Below, piece after piece: positions 54,916 through 63,546 of a DNA stretch of 64,000 nt. The notes beneath the pieces are model-generated. The model was not told the DNA's origin, ran no database searches, and was given only the letters and a program-made list of their open reading frames with translations. The translations under genes were made by a program, and so were the position numbers. Location of the stretch: contig CAJTFX010000004.1 of the NCBI GenBank assembly GCA_910575555.1, positions 186,001 to 250,000 on the forward strand, in the 5' to 3' direction. The number at the start of each line of letters is the position of its first letter. The stretch's first letter is position 1. The DNA comes from Lachnospiraceae bacterium. Its GTDB lineage: Bacteria; Bacillota; Clostridia; Lachnospirales; Lachnospiraceae.

Positions 54916-57189
54916 ATGTTTCATACTGCAAAAAACACTTTACAGAAAATCAGGACAAAATACAAGGCTTTTCGTGAAAAAAGAAGAGCCCGGGAGAAAA
55001 AGCATTTTTTGAAGCCGGAACAGAAGGAAAAGCTGGTGGCTTTTCTCAATCGCTACTCTTTGATTTTCCATTATCTTCTGGCCTGCAGCGTCTGCTTTGT
55101 AATTGAAATCATTTCCCGGCATTCCTTTGTCAGCGCATTTATATTTATTTTTGACCGGGGCCTGGTATTTTTGTATAACTCAATGATTGTATTTACCTCA
55201 CTGCATCTGGTGTATTTCTTCCGCCGGAGGGCATTGATGCGAACCATTATCAGTGTGGCCTGGCTGTTTCTGGGAACCATCAACGGATGCATTCTGGCAA
55301 AGCGGGTCACCCCCTTTACCTACACCGATGTAAAGCTGATTAACGACCTGTTTACCATGCAGAGCAATTATTTCAGTAACGGAGAAGCCCTTGCCGTGAT
55401 TCTTCTGGTGGCCTCCGTTCTGGCAGGAATTATCATTCTCTGGAAAAAAGGACCCAAATATCAGGGCAGGCAGAACCGTTTTGCAAGCATCGGAGCCATC
55501 GGCCTGTTTGCATTCTTCATTCCCATGGTAACCCAGGCGGCTGTCAACAACAATGTTCTGGCAGACTATTTTGAAAATATCGCCCAGGGATATGAGGACT
55601 ACGGCTTTGTATACAGCTTTTCCGCCAGCGTAATGGATCAGGGCATGAGAGCTCCCCAGGATTACTCACAGGAAACCGTGGATACGGCTCTTTCCAAAGT
55701 GAATCCGGAGGCTTCTGATTCCAGTGAGCTTCCCAATGTCATCTGCGTGCTGCTGGAATCCTTTATTGACCCGAAAGAAATTAACTTTTTAAACTTTTCG
55801 GAGAATCCGACGCCTAACTTTGATCATCTTTACAGCAATTACTCTTCCGGTTATCTGACCGTTCCGGTGGTAGGAGCCGGAACCGCCAATACCGAGTTTG
55901 AAATTTTAACCGGAATGGGCATGAAATATTTCGGATTAGGGGAATATCCCTACAAGACAATCCTGAAATCCACCTCCTGCGAAAGCGTTGCTTCCGACCT
56001 GGGAAACAACCTGGGTTACGGCACTCATGTGGTACATAACAACGGCGGCAATTTCTACAGCCGGAAAAATGCATTTACCCAGATGGGCTTTGACAGCTTT
56101 ATCAGCAAGGAAATGATGAATATTCAGGAATATACGCCTCTTGGCACATGGCCCACTGACAATATTTTAATCGGTGAAGTGGAGAAAGCCTTAGATTCCA
56201 CCGAACAGCAGGATTTCATCTACACCATCACCGTACAGGGACACGGGGCTTATCCTACAGAAAAAGTCATTGAGAATCCGGAAATCACCGTAACCGGCGC
56301 GGAAAATGAAGCCAAAAACAACGAATGGGAATACTATGTGAACCAGATTCACGAAGTAGATAAATTTATTGCCAATCTCACCGATATGCTGTCGAAAAGA
56401 GATGAGAAAACCGTAGTTGTATTCTTCGGAGACCATCTGCCCACCATGGGACTTAAGGACGAGGATACCAAAAGCCAGAGCATTTTCAATACGAAATACG
56501 TTACCTGGAACAACTTCGGCATGAAAAAAACAGATCAGGATTTAACTTCTTATCAATTGCTTGCAGCTATCATGGATCAGGCGAACATTCATGAGGGAAC
56601 TATGTTTTCCTTCCATCAGAACAGCAGCTATCAGCTCACAGAGGAGAATTCCAGAGACATGGAACTTCTGCAGTATGACATCCTCTACGGCAAACGGTAC
56701 GCATACCAGGGAGAGGACCTCTATCCTGCTTCCAATCTGCAGATGGGCGTACAGGATGTGACGCTGGAGCGGGTGGAAGCCTTAGACGACGGCTTACATA
56801 TTTATGGAACAAATTTCACTCCCTGGAGCAAAGCATTTGTAAATGGAGCACGGGTTTCCACTTCCTTTATCAGCGACCGTGAACTGAAGATATCCATGAA
56901 TAATTTCGAGGAAGGCGCCAACAGCCTTGTGGTCAACCAGATGGGATCATCTGAAACCATTTTCCGCTCCTCCAATGAGATTTCTTATCTGAAACCTGTT
57001 ATGGAGCAGCCAGAGCCTTCGGAGGAGCTGCCGGTGGATGACACCACAGAGAATACCCCCAGCAGCATTGACAAAGCTGTAAACGGCGGCCAGCAGGACG
57101 AACCGTCTCAGCAGGACGACAGTGACACTCCAGATCATCCAGCCGACCTGGACGAAGAGGAAAATGGTGACCCCAATCTTACAGAATAA
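54916..57189 (+). CDS. LTA synthase-family phosphoglycerol transferase
   Basis: 757 residues. The N-terminus is cytoplasmic and Lys/Arg-rich, followed by about five membrane helices (residues 48-210). The extracellular alkaline-phosphatase/sulfatase-type domain has ICVLLESFIDP (metal Glu, about 278), VVGAGTANTEFEILTG with the nucleophile Thr (about 320), and FFGDHLPTMGL (about 510). An IPT/TIG-like fold follows (residues about 610-690), then an acidic Pro/Glu/Asp tail. Polymerises or transfers glycerol phosphate on the cell surface. Single gene with promoter and terminator. The exact polymer is unknown. Confidence 0.9.
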   Translation: MFHTAKNTLQKIRTKYKAFREKRRAREKKHFLKPEQKEKLVAFLNRYSLIFHYLLACSVCFVIEIISRHSFVSAFIFIFDRGLVFLYNSMIVFTSLHLVYFFRRRALMRTIISVAWLFLGTINGCILAKRVTPFTYTDVKLINDLFTMQSNYFSNGEALAVILLVASVLAGIIILWKKGPKYQGRQNRFASIGAIGLFAFFIPMVTQAAVNNNVLADYFENIAQGYEDYGFVYSFSASVMDQGMRAPQDYSQETVDTALSKVNPEASDSSELPNVICVLLESFIDPKEINFLNFSENPTPNFDHLYSNYSSGYLTVPVVGAGTANTEFEILTGMGMKYFGLGEYPYKTILKSTSCESVASDLGNNLGYGTHVVHNNGGNFYSRKNAFTQMGFDSFISKEMMNIQEYTPLGTWPTDNILIGEVEKALDSTEQQDFIYTITVQGHGAYPTEKVIENPEITVTGAENEAKNNEWEYYVNQIHEVDKFIANLTDMLSKRDEKTVVVFFGDHLPTMGLKDEDTKSQSIFNTKYVTWNNFGMKKTDQDLTSYQLLAAIMDQANIHEGTMFSFHQNSSYQLTEENSRDMELLQYDILYGKRYAYQGEDLYPASNLQMGVQDVTLERVEALDDGLHIYGTNFTPWSKAFVNGARVSTSFISDRELKISMNNFEEGANSLVVNQMGSSETIFRSSNEISYLKPVMEQPEPSEELPVDDTTENTPSSIDKAVNGGQQDEPSQQDDSDTPDHPADLDEEENGDPNLTE

Positions 57190-57223
57190 AACGACAGACC
57201 GAAATTGGGAATACTTTCAAAAG

Positions 57224-57270
57224 AAAGGGCAGATTTACACACAGTACTTCCTGTGATAAATCTGCCCTTT
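57224..57270. terminator. Strong hairpin terminator between convergent genes
   Basis: AAAGGGCAGATTTA pairs with TAAATCTGCCCTTT (14 bp), with an inner ACACAG/CTGTG stem. T-rich downstream on the + strand, so it mainly serves the LTA-synthase-like gene. Confidence 0.85.
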
Positions 57271-57322
57271 CTCTTCTTCTCTTTCAACGGCCCGCAGACA
57301 TGCTCTCTCACAGGCCCATTGC

Positions 57323-58069
57323 TTATCTTTTTATAAATACATACGTATGTTCCTCAGACAGGCTTTCTTCATACCGGTATCCCAATCCCTGAAATTCCCT
57401 GATTTGCTCTGTGTGCTCCACTTTATTCTGAGCCAGAAAACGCACCATCTCTCCCCGGGCCATTTTTACCTGGGTTCCCTTCTCCACTACTTTTCCTTCT
57501 TTCCATTCCCCAAACCGGCAGGTGAGAAATTTATCCTCCTGCGACAGATAGGGGGTAATGCATTTGCTGTATTCTTTGGAGGCAAGATTCAGGATCACTT
57601 CTCCCTCCCTGCGGATCTCACGGTATATCTTAGCTCCCCAATAATCATAGAGATTCCTGTAATGTTCCAGGCGAACCGGCGCCTGCATCTCCAGACGATA
57701 AGGCACAATCCCGTCAAAGGGCTTTAACAGTCCGTAAAACCCTGAGAGTATGCAGAGATGGTTCTCCACATACTCCCAGGACTGATCCTCAAAGACCGCC
57801 GGCGCCATATACTGATATTGGATTCCCTCATAGGACAGAAGGGCCGGCGTCAGATGCCTGGACAAATCCATCCGGGCAAACCGTTCATAATTGAGGGCCG
57901 CAATTCTGTCATTGCAGTTCCAGAGCTCCTTCGCCTGCTGATACTCCAGTTTCTTCATAAACTCCTTCAAATATTCCGCTTCCTGCAAAAACACCGGCAT
58001 TCCGCGGCACTCCAGGGTATCTGTGTCCTGTTTCATTTTCTTTGCAGGAGAAATGATAATTTTAATCAC
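57323..58069 (-). CDS. yaaA: YaaA-family peroxide stress protein
   Basis: 248 residues. The N-terminus IIISPAKKMKQDT is the family signature (SPAKxM). Later motifs are SGFYGLLKPFDGIVPYRLEM and ILNLASKEYSK. YaaA lowers free iron or otherwise protects from peroxide. The start is GTG at 58069 with AGGAG ten bases ahead. It follows hflX by 20 bases on the same strand. Confidence 0.93.
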   Translation of the reverse strand: MIKIIISPAKKMKQDTDTLECRGMPVFLQEAEYLKEFMKKLEYQQAKELWNCNDRIAALNYERFARMDLSRHLTPALLSYEGIQYQYMAPAVFEDQSWEYVENHLCILSGFYGLLKPFDGIVPYRLEMQAPVRLEHYRNLYDYWGAKIYREIRREGEVILNLASKEYSKCITPYLSQEDKFLTCRFGEWKEGKVVEKGTQVKMARGEMVRFLAQNKVEHTEQIREFQGLGYRYEESLSEEHTYVFIKR

Positions 58070-58089
58070 TTTCGGCTCACTCCTGTTTC

Positions 58090-59367
58090 TTATCGTATAT
58101 GCTCTGCCAGATTGGGATACAAATCCCCGGGAACATATGCTTTCACATAAATCCCGTCCTCCCGGTATTCTTCCTTAAGAAGCTCTCCGTACTTGCGGAT
58201 TGGGGGAATCTGATTTCCCTGCTCATAGGGAAATACGCCTTCTAACAGCTGTTTATCCTCCCGCAGAATTTTCTCCAACGTCTCCAGAAAATCCTCCATG
58301 CCCTCTCCTGTTTTCACAGAAACCTTCAAAGCCCGGTCTGCCCGCAGATCCCGGAACAGTTCCCGCTCTGTCACTTTATCCTGTTTATTAAACAATGTAA
58401 TCCGTTTCTTTCCGGATACTCCCAGTTGTTCCAAGGTCTGGTACACAATCTGCATCTGCTTCTCCCACTGGGGATTGGACGCGTCAACCACATGGATAAT
58501 CATATCTGCGTATTTTGCTTCTTCCAGGGTACTGCGGAAGGCTTCAATCAGATGATGGGGCAGCTTGCGGATAAAACCTACCGTATCCGTCAGCAGGATT
58601 TCCTGGCCGCTTTCCAGTTTCAGATTGCGGGTGGTAGGATCTAAGGTGGCAAAAAGCTTGTCCTCCTCCAACACAGAAGCCTGGGTCAGCCGGTTCAGCA
58701 GCGTGGATTTGCCGGCATTGGTATAACCCACAATGGCGGCTACCTTCACACGGCTCCTTTCCCGCTGCCCTCTGGTAATTTCCCGGTGCTTCTGCACCTG
58801 CTTCAGCTCCCGGTTCAGCTGAGAAATTCTGTTCTTAATCAATCTCCGGTCCATCTCTAATTTCTTCTCTCCCGGCCCTCTGGTACCGATGCCGCCTCCA
58901 AGCCTGGACAGAGAAACCCCCAGTCCCGTAAGGCGGCTCATGCGGTATTTCAGCTGGGCAAGCTCCACCTGGATTTTTCCTTCGCTGGTGGAGGCCCTGG
59001 CTGCAAAAATATCCAGAATCACCAGCGTCCGGTCCATCACCTTGCATTCCAGTTCCTGCTCCATATTCCGAAGCTGCGCCGGCGACAATTCATCGTCGCA
59101 GATAATCCCGGTGGCTCCCCATTCTGTAATGATCTGACGCAGCTCCTGTAATTTCCCTGCGCCCAGATAGGTGCCCGGATGAATATGCTCCCTGCTTTGT
59201 ATCACGCTTCCCAAAACTTTCGCTCCGGCGGTTTCTGCCAGTTCACCCAGTTCGTCCAGAGAATCCTCCGTGTCGTCATCCTCCCGGAGGCTTATTCCCA
59301 CCAGAATCACCTGCTCTGTTATTTCTTCTATCTCAAATGGCTCTGTATTTTTTCTCGTTTCGATAAT
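58090..59367 (-). CDS. hflX: Ribosome-associated GTPase HflX
   Basis: 425 residues if started at ATT 59367, 406 if at GTG 59310. HflX domain: HPGTYLGAGKLQELRQII and LGGGIGTRGPGEKKLEMDRR. G-domain: VAAIVGYTNAGKSTLLNRL (G1), DTVGFIRKLPHHLI (G3), FNKQDKV (G4). Splits or rescues stalled ribosomes. A perfect AAGGAGG lies at about 59382-59376 with ATT eight bases after it. The 19 added residues (ETRKNTEPFEIEEITEQ) suit the family N-terminus, whereas GTG 59310 lacks any ribosome site. See findings. Confidence 0.93.
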   Translation of the reverse strand: MIETRKNTEPFEIEEITEQVILVGISLREDDDTEDSLDELGELAETAGAKVLGSVIQSREHIHPGTYLGAGKLQELRQIITEWGATGIICDDELSPAQLRNMEQELECKVMDRTLVILDIFAARASTSEGKIQVELAQLKYRMSRLTGLGVSLSRLGGGIGTRGPGEKKLEMDRRLIKNRISQLNRELKQVQKHREITRGQRERSRVKVAAIVGYTNAGKSTLLNRLTQASVLEEDKLFATLDPTTRNLKLESGQEILLTDTVGFIRKLPHHLIEAFRSTLEEAKYADMIIHVVDASNPQWEKQMQIVYQTLEQLGVSGKKRITLFNKQDKVTERELFRDLRADRALKVSVKTGEGMEDFLETLEKILREDKQLLEGVFPYEQGNQIPPIRKYGELLKEEYREDGIYVKAYVPGDLYPNLAEHIR

Positions 59368-59409
59368 TCTGTAATCCTCCTTCTATCCTGTTTCGTATCT
59401 GCTGCAATT

Positions 59410-60922
59410 CTACTGCTCCAACATCAGATCCAGTATGGAAATGTCCTCTTTTTTAATGGTTATTTTCACCGGCTTTGTCATTGTAGAATAAACCCTTGCA
59501 CCGCTTTCGTTGGTACAGTAGGAAACAACCTTATAATAATAAGTCTGTCCCGGACGGGTGGTTTTATCCCGGTAAATGGTCTTTGCGGTTGTGGCAATCA
59601 GCCGGTAACCGCTGTTTTTCTTATCTGAACGGTAAATCATGTATCCTTCGGCATTCTTTGCCGCTGTAAAGGAAATAACCGCCCGTTCTTCTGAGGTATT
59701 CCTTACCTTCACTTTAGTGGCTGCTTTTACGCCTGTAAAGGTGCAGACTGCCCTTGCCGGCTTGGAAAATCCCACGCTGCAGGCATTATTTGTATTCTGC
59801 GCACCCCCAGAAATGGCGCGGACCACATAGTAATAGGCCGTCCCCGCTCTGGGCCCTTCCCGCAGCGTTGCTTCCGCAGTTTCCAGAACTCCTGCCGTAT
59901 CCTTGACATACTGATGAAAAGCCCCTGTATCTTTGCTCAAAGCCAGTTGTTCCTCGGTTTTCGGCACCAGGCCCTTCACCGTTACTTTTTCATCTCTGAC
60001 TTTTGTGCCTGTAATTTTGGAGCTGATCACTGTATTTTTTGCATCGTACAGCGCCGGAACGATCTGTCCGGACGCGTCTGCTGCATATCCGTAAACCTCT
60101 TCGTTCTCATAGTCATAGCTGACGGTTCCGTCCTGGGCCACCTGGACGTCTTCTGGTTTCACCTGCAAAGCCCCTTCTGTTTTTAATTTTACCGATTCCA
60201 CCAACACTGCTTTATCCAGATCTACCCGGTAAGTCTTGCTGTCAGCGTCATAGGTATAATCATTTGAACTGCAGCGGTACACCTCATAGTAGTCCGCCCC
60301 GCTTACGCTGCTCCATGACAGGCTGATTCCCGCTGTATCTGCTTTGGCTCTGACATTTTTCACAATCCCCAGGGTAGGTTCTACGGTAAATTCCGCTCCC
60401 TTTGCCGTAAGCTGCTTTTTCTTGGTATAGGGATAAATCCGGTAGGTAACCGGAGCCTTTTTGGCCTTCACTTTCGGTAAAATCACCTTCGTTGCAGAAG
60501 CCTTTAATGTTTTATAAGTTTTATAATTCCCCGCCGCATCTTTTTTCTGGACTTTGTACCCCTTAATGCCGGTCATCTTGCTCCAGGCAACGGTAAATTT
60601 GCCGGAAGAGGTATAGAAACTGCCGGTAAAATCCATGTTCGCATTGGAAGAAAGCAGCACGTCTGCGCGCTCCTGCAGACAGCTCTCCTGCCCGTCCTTT
60701 TCCCAATAGGCGCACACAACGTAAAGATACTGTGTTCCGGCGACCGCCTTCCTGAAACTGATTTCCATCTGGCTCCTGCCGAACTGCCGCATCAAATAAA
60801 CGCTCCTGCGTCTCTGCCGGTTCCTGCTGATTTCCTGCTGCAGCCGCCTGCAGAATACAGGGCTCTCCCAGAACAAGCGCAGCTGCAAGAACCAGCCCGG
60901 AGATTCTTTTTAAATTTTTCAA
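59410..60922 (-). pseudogene. Fibronectin-like cell-surface protein, frameshifted
   Basis: Signal peptide and mature part are in different frames. A TTG start at 60922 (AGGAGGTGG ahead) encodes KNLKRISGLVLAAALVLGEP, an export signal with Ala-rich cleavage, up to about residue 50. The second frame, open from about 60790 to 59410, encodes repeated fibronectin-like modules (FTVAWSKMTGIKGYKVQKK; ISLSWSSVSGADYYEVYR; YYYVVRAISGG; GYMIYRSDKKNSGYRLI). The join lies near 60785-60810. Total about 500 residues. It could be a true pseudogene, a phase-variable gene, or a sequencing slip. Secreted adhesin-like role inferred. Confidence 0.75.
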
Positions 60923-61001
60923 CGAAACCACCTCCTGATTATTATAGTCTTTCAATGGTAGTGTAACATGAAATTATTTACTTCACAACAACATCTGGAA
61001 A

Positions 61002-61038
61002 AACAATTATTGACATATGTTAATAATTGTTTTATACT
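61002..61038 (+). promoter_or_regulatory. Promoter inside a 30-bp palindromic operator (DUF134 gene)
   Basis: TTGACA (61010-61015), 17-base spacer, TATACT (61033-61038). Arms AACAATTATT (61002-61011) and AATAATTGTT (61022-61031) flank ACATATGT, making a near-perfect 30-bp palindrome across the -35. A repressor bound here would exclude RNA polymerase. The DUF134 protein encoded next is the natural candidate. Confidence 0.75.
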
Positions 61039-61106
61039 GTAACAAGCGTATCAAACACGCTTTGAACTGTTGCATCGGAATCAGACAGAATTCAGGAGGA
61101 ACTGAT

Positions 61107-61850
61107 ATGGCCCGTCCCAGTAAACCCAGAAAAGTATGCAGAATGCCCATCTGCACCCGTTTTTTTGCCGGCGGGGCTGACCCGTCGGCAAAAAACCAGG
61201 GGCTGCAGCTCAGCATTGAAGAATATGAAATCATAAGGCTTTTGGACTATCAGGGGCTGACCCAGCAGGAGGCCGCTGCCTGGATGGGAACCGGACGCAC
61301 CACAGTTCAGGCGCTGTACACACAGGCCCGGCGGAAACTGGCCCGCTTTCTGGTAGAAGGTTCTTCCCTTACCATTGACGGCGGCAGCTATCAGATTTGC
61401 ACCAGTTCCCAGGGCTGCCTGAGAAACGGCAATCATAGCAGAAAAGGAGAATATTTTATGAAAATTGCAGTTACTTATGAAAACGGAGAAGTATTTCAGC
61501 ATTTTGGACATTCCAGTCAGTTTAAAGTATATGAAGTGGAAAACGGAAACGTAATATCTTCTGAAATTGTAGACACCAACGGGCAGGGACACGGAGCCCT
61601 TGCAGGATTCCTACTGGGCGGCGGCGTAGATGTGCTGATTTGCGGCGGAATCGGCGGCGGCGCAAGAAACGCTCTGGCTGAAGCAGGAATTGAACTGTAT
61701 CCCGGCGCTACCGGAAATGCGGACGCTCAGGTAGAATCCTTCCTGAAAGGACAGCTTGTTTATAATCCGGATACGGTATGCTCCCACCACTCCCACGAGG
61801 AAGGACACAGCTGCGGAACTCATGGGTGCGGTTCTGAGGGATGTCATTAA
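61107..61850 (+). CDS. DUF134 HTH domain fused to NifX/NifB-type Fe-Mo cofactor-binding domain
   Basis: 247 residues from ATG 61107 (AGGAGGAACTGAT ahead). Residues 1-100 are DUF134 (MARPSKPRKVCRMPICTRFF; a helix-turn-helix in LDYQGLTQQEAAAWMGTGRT). From about residue 118, MKIAVTYENGEVFQHFGHSS begins a dinitrogenase cofactor-like domain (then GVDVLICGGIGGGARNALAE). The tail is His/Cys-rich (HHSHEEGHSCGTHGCG), suited to metal or cluster binding. GGAGAATATTTT before the internal Met could permit separate synthesis of the second domain. It probably senses an iron-sulfur or metal state; no nif genes are near. Confidence 0.85.
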   Translation: MARPSKPRKVCRMPICTRFFAGGADPSAKNQGLQLSIEEYEIIRLLDYQGLTQQEAAAWMGTGRTTVQALYTQARRKLARFLVEGSSLTIDGGSYQICTSSQGCLRNGNHSRKGEYFMKIAVTYENGEVFQHFGHSSQFKVYEVENGNVISSEIVDTNGQGHGALAGFLLGGGVDVLICGGIGGGARNALAEAGIELYPGATGNADAQVESFLKGQLVYNPDTVCSHHSHEEGHSCGTHGCGSEGCH

Positions 61851-61873
61851 ATCTGACAGCAGGTGAAAATCAA

Positions 61874-61914
61874 TAAGCCTACCTCGCTAACCTGGCCGGT
61901 TACAGGTAGGCTTA
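61874..61914 (+). terminator. Terminator after the DUF134-NifX gene
   Basis: TAAGCCTACCT pairs with AGGTAGGCTTA (11 bp) around a 19-base loop, followed by TTCT. Confidence 0.65.
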
Positions 61915-62017
61915 TTCTGATCATAGCTGGAGGCTAACCACTTTGCGGGCGGCTGCTCCTTTTCTATAAAAAAACATTTCTGTATCTGAAAATCATCGGC
62001 ATTTTTAATGCATTCTT

Positions 62018-63526
62018 TTACTTCCCTTCGCTGAGGCTTGCAGTGAATTTGTCAAAGGATTTCTGGCCTGCTTCATCTCTTTTATAAACTCCGGCATGTT
62101 CCAGTACTTTGCTGAATACCAGCGCGATTTCCTTATGTAAAATATCCATTACATTTTCTTTCGTCACTTCTTTGTATTTGGGAAGGAACTCTTCGGTCCA
62201 GTCTGCATGTTTGCTGATGCTTTCCTCTGCACGGATGTCTTTTTTATTGACAATGGCCAACGCCAGAGTTTCCATTTCCTCTTTCAGCCGGGCCGGAAGA
62301 ACCGCAAGACCCATCACTTCAATCAGGCCGATATTTTCTTTTTTGATATGGTGCAGCTCTGCATGGGGATGGTAAAGTCCCATGGGATGTTCTTCTGTGG
62401 TGATATTGTTGCGCAGCACCAGATCCAGTTCGAACAAATCTCCCCGTTTTCTGGCAATGGGCGTAATGGTGTTGTGAGGCTCTCCCTCTGTTTCTGCAAA
62501 AATAAATGCGTCTTTGTCGGTATAGCCTCTCCAGGCTTCCAGTATCTTATCTGCAAGGGCAATCAGCCTGTCTGTATCCTCTCCGGCAATCCGAATCACG
62601 GACATGGGCCATTTTACAATGCCTGCCTTCACATCCTCAAAGCCCTTTACTGTAAATTCCCGCTCAACGGGAGCTTTTGCCATGGCAAATTCATAGCTTC
62701 CGCCCTGGAAATGGTCGTGGCTTAAAATAGAGCCGCCCACGATAGGCAAATCCGCATTGGAGCCCACAATATAATGGGGGAACTGCTTAACAAAATCAAA
62801 AAGCTTGCAGAATGTGCCGTGTTCAATTTTCATGGGAATGTGCCTGGAATTAAACACAATACAGTGCTCATTGTAATACACATAGGGAGAATACTGGAAT
62901 CCCCAACGGCTGTCCTGGATCGTAACCGGAATAATCCGGTGGTTCTGTCTGGCCGGATGATTGATGCGGCCGGCATATCCTTCATTTTCCACACACAGCA
63001 GACATTTGGGATATCCGCTCTGTTTTGCATTTTTGGCCGCCGCAATGGCTTTAGGATCTTTCTCAGGTTTGGAAAGATTGATGGTAATATCCATCTCACC
63101 ATAAGGAGTCTGGGCTTTCCATTTCACATCTTTTGCAATTCGGTAGCGGCGGATATAGTCGCTGTCCTGGCTGAGATGATAATAGAAATCTGTAGCCGCC
63201 CTGGGGCCGTCTCTGTGGTAAATATCCCAGAATCTTCCAATCACGTCGCTGGGGCGGGGCATCAGCTTTGCCATCAGCTTCGTATCAAACAGGTCACGGT
63301 ATACCACGCCGTTTTCTTCCAGTACGCCGTGCTCATAAGCGTAGTCTAACAGTTCCTTTAAAACAGATTCCAGATCCACATTTCTGTAGGTTTCTTCCGG
63401 TTCTTCGTATTCGTCTATCTGTAAGGTTTCCAGCAATTGGTTGGTGGTGAAAATAATGTCCTCTTCCCCAACCAGGCCGTGCTCTAATCCGTAGCAGACT
63501 AATTTCTTGATAGCTTCGTTAATCAT
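62018..63526 (-). CDS. galT: UDP-glucose-hexose-1-phosphate uridylyltransferase (GalT type 2)
   Basis: 502 residues, the Firmicutes type 2 form. PYVYYNEHCIVFNSRHIPM and FPHYIVGSNADLPIVGGSIL precede SHDHFQGGSYEFAMAKA, where the HFQGG region carries the uridylylated histidine of this class. Late NTITPIARKR is also present. Transfers UMP between UDP-glucose and galactose-1-phosphate in the Leloir pathway. It starts 20 bases after the galK stop on the same strand. Confidence 0.95.
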   Translation of the reverse strand: MINEAIKKLVCYGLEHGLVGEEDIIFTTNQLLETLQIDEYEEPEETYRNVDLESVLKELLDYAYEHGVLEENGVVYRDLFDTKLMAKLMPRPSDVIGRFWDIYHRDGPRAATDFYYHLSQDSDYIRRYRIAKDVKWKAQTPYGEMDITINLSKPEKDPKAIAAAKNAKQSGYPKCLLCVENEGYAGRINHPARQNHRIIPVTIQDSRWGFQYSPYVYYNEHCIVFNSRHIPMKIEHGTFCKLFDFVKQFPHYIVGSNADLPIVGGSILSHDHFQGGSYEFAMAKAPVEREFTVKGFEDVKAGIVKWPMSVIRIAGEDTDRLIALADKILEAWRGYTDKDAFIFAETEGEPHNTITPIARKRGDLFELDLVLRNNITTEEHPMGLYHPHAELHHIKKENIGLIEVMGLAVLPARLKEEMETLALAIVNKKDIRAEESISKHADWTEEFLPKYKEVTKENVMDILHKEIALVFSKVLEHAGVYKRDEAGQKSFDKFTASLSEGK

Positions 63527-63546
63527 AAGGGGATCTTCCTTTCTTT

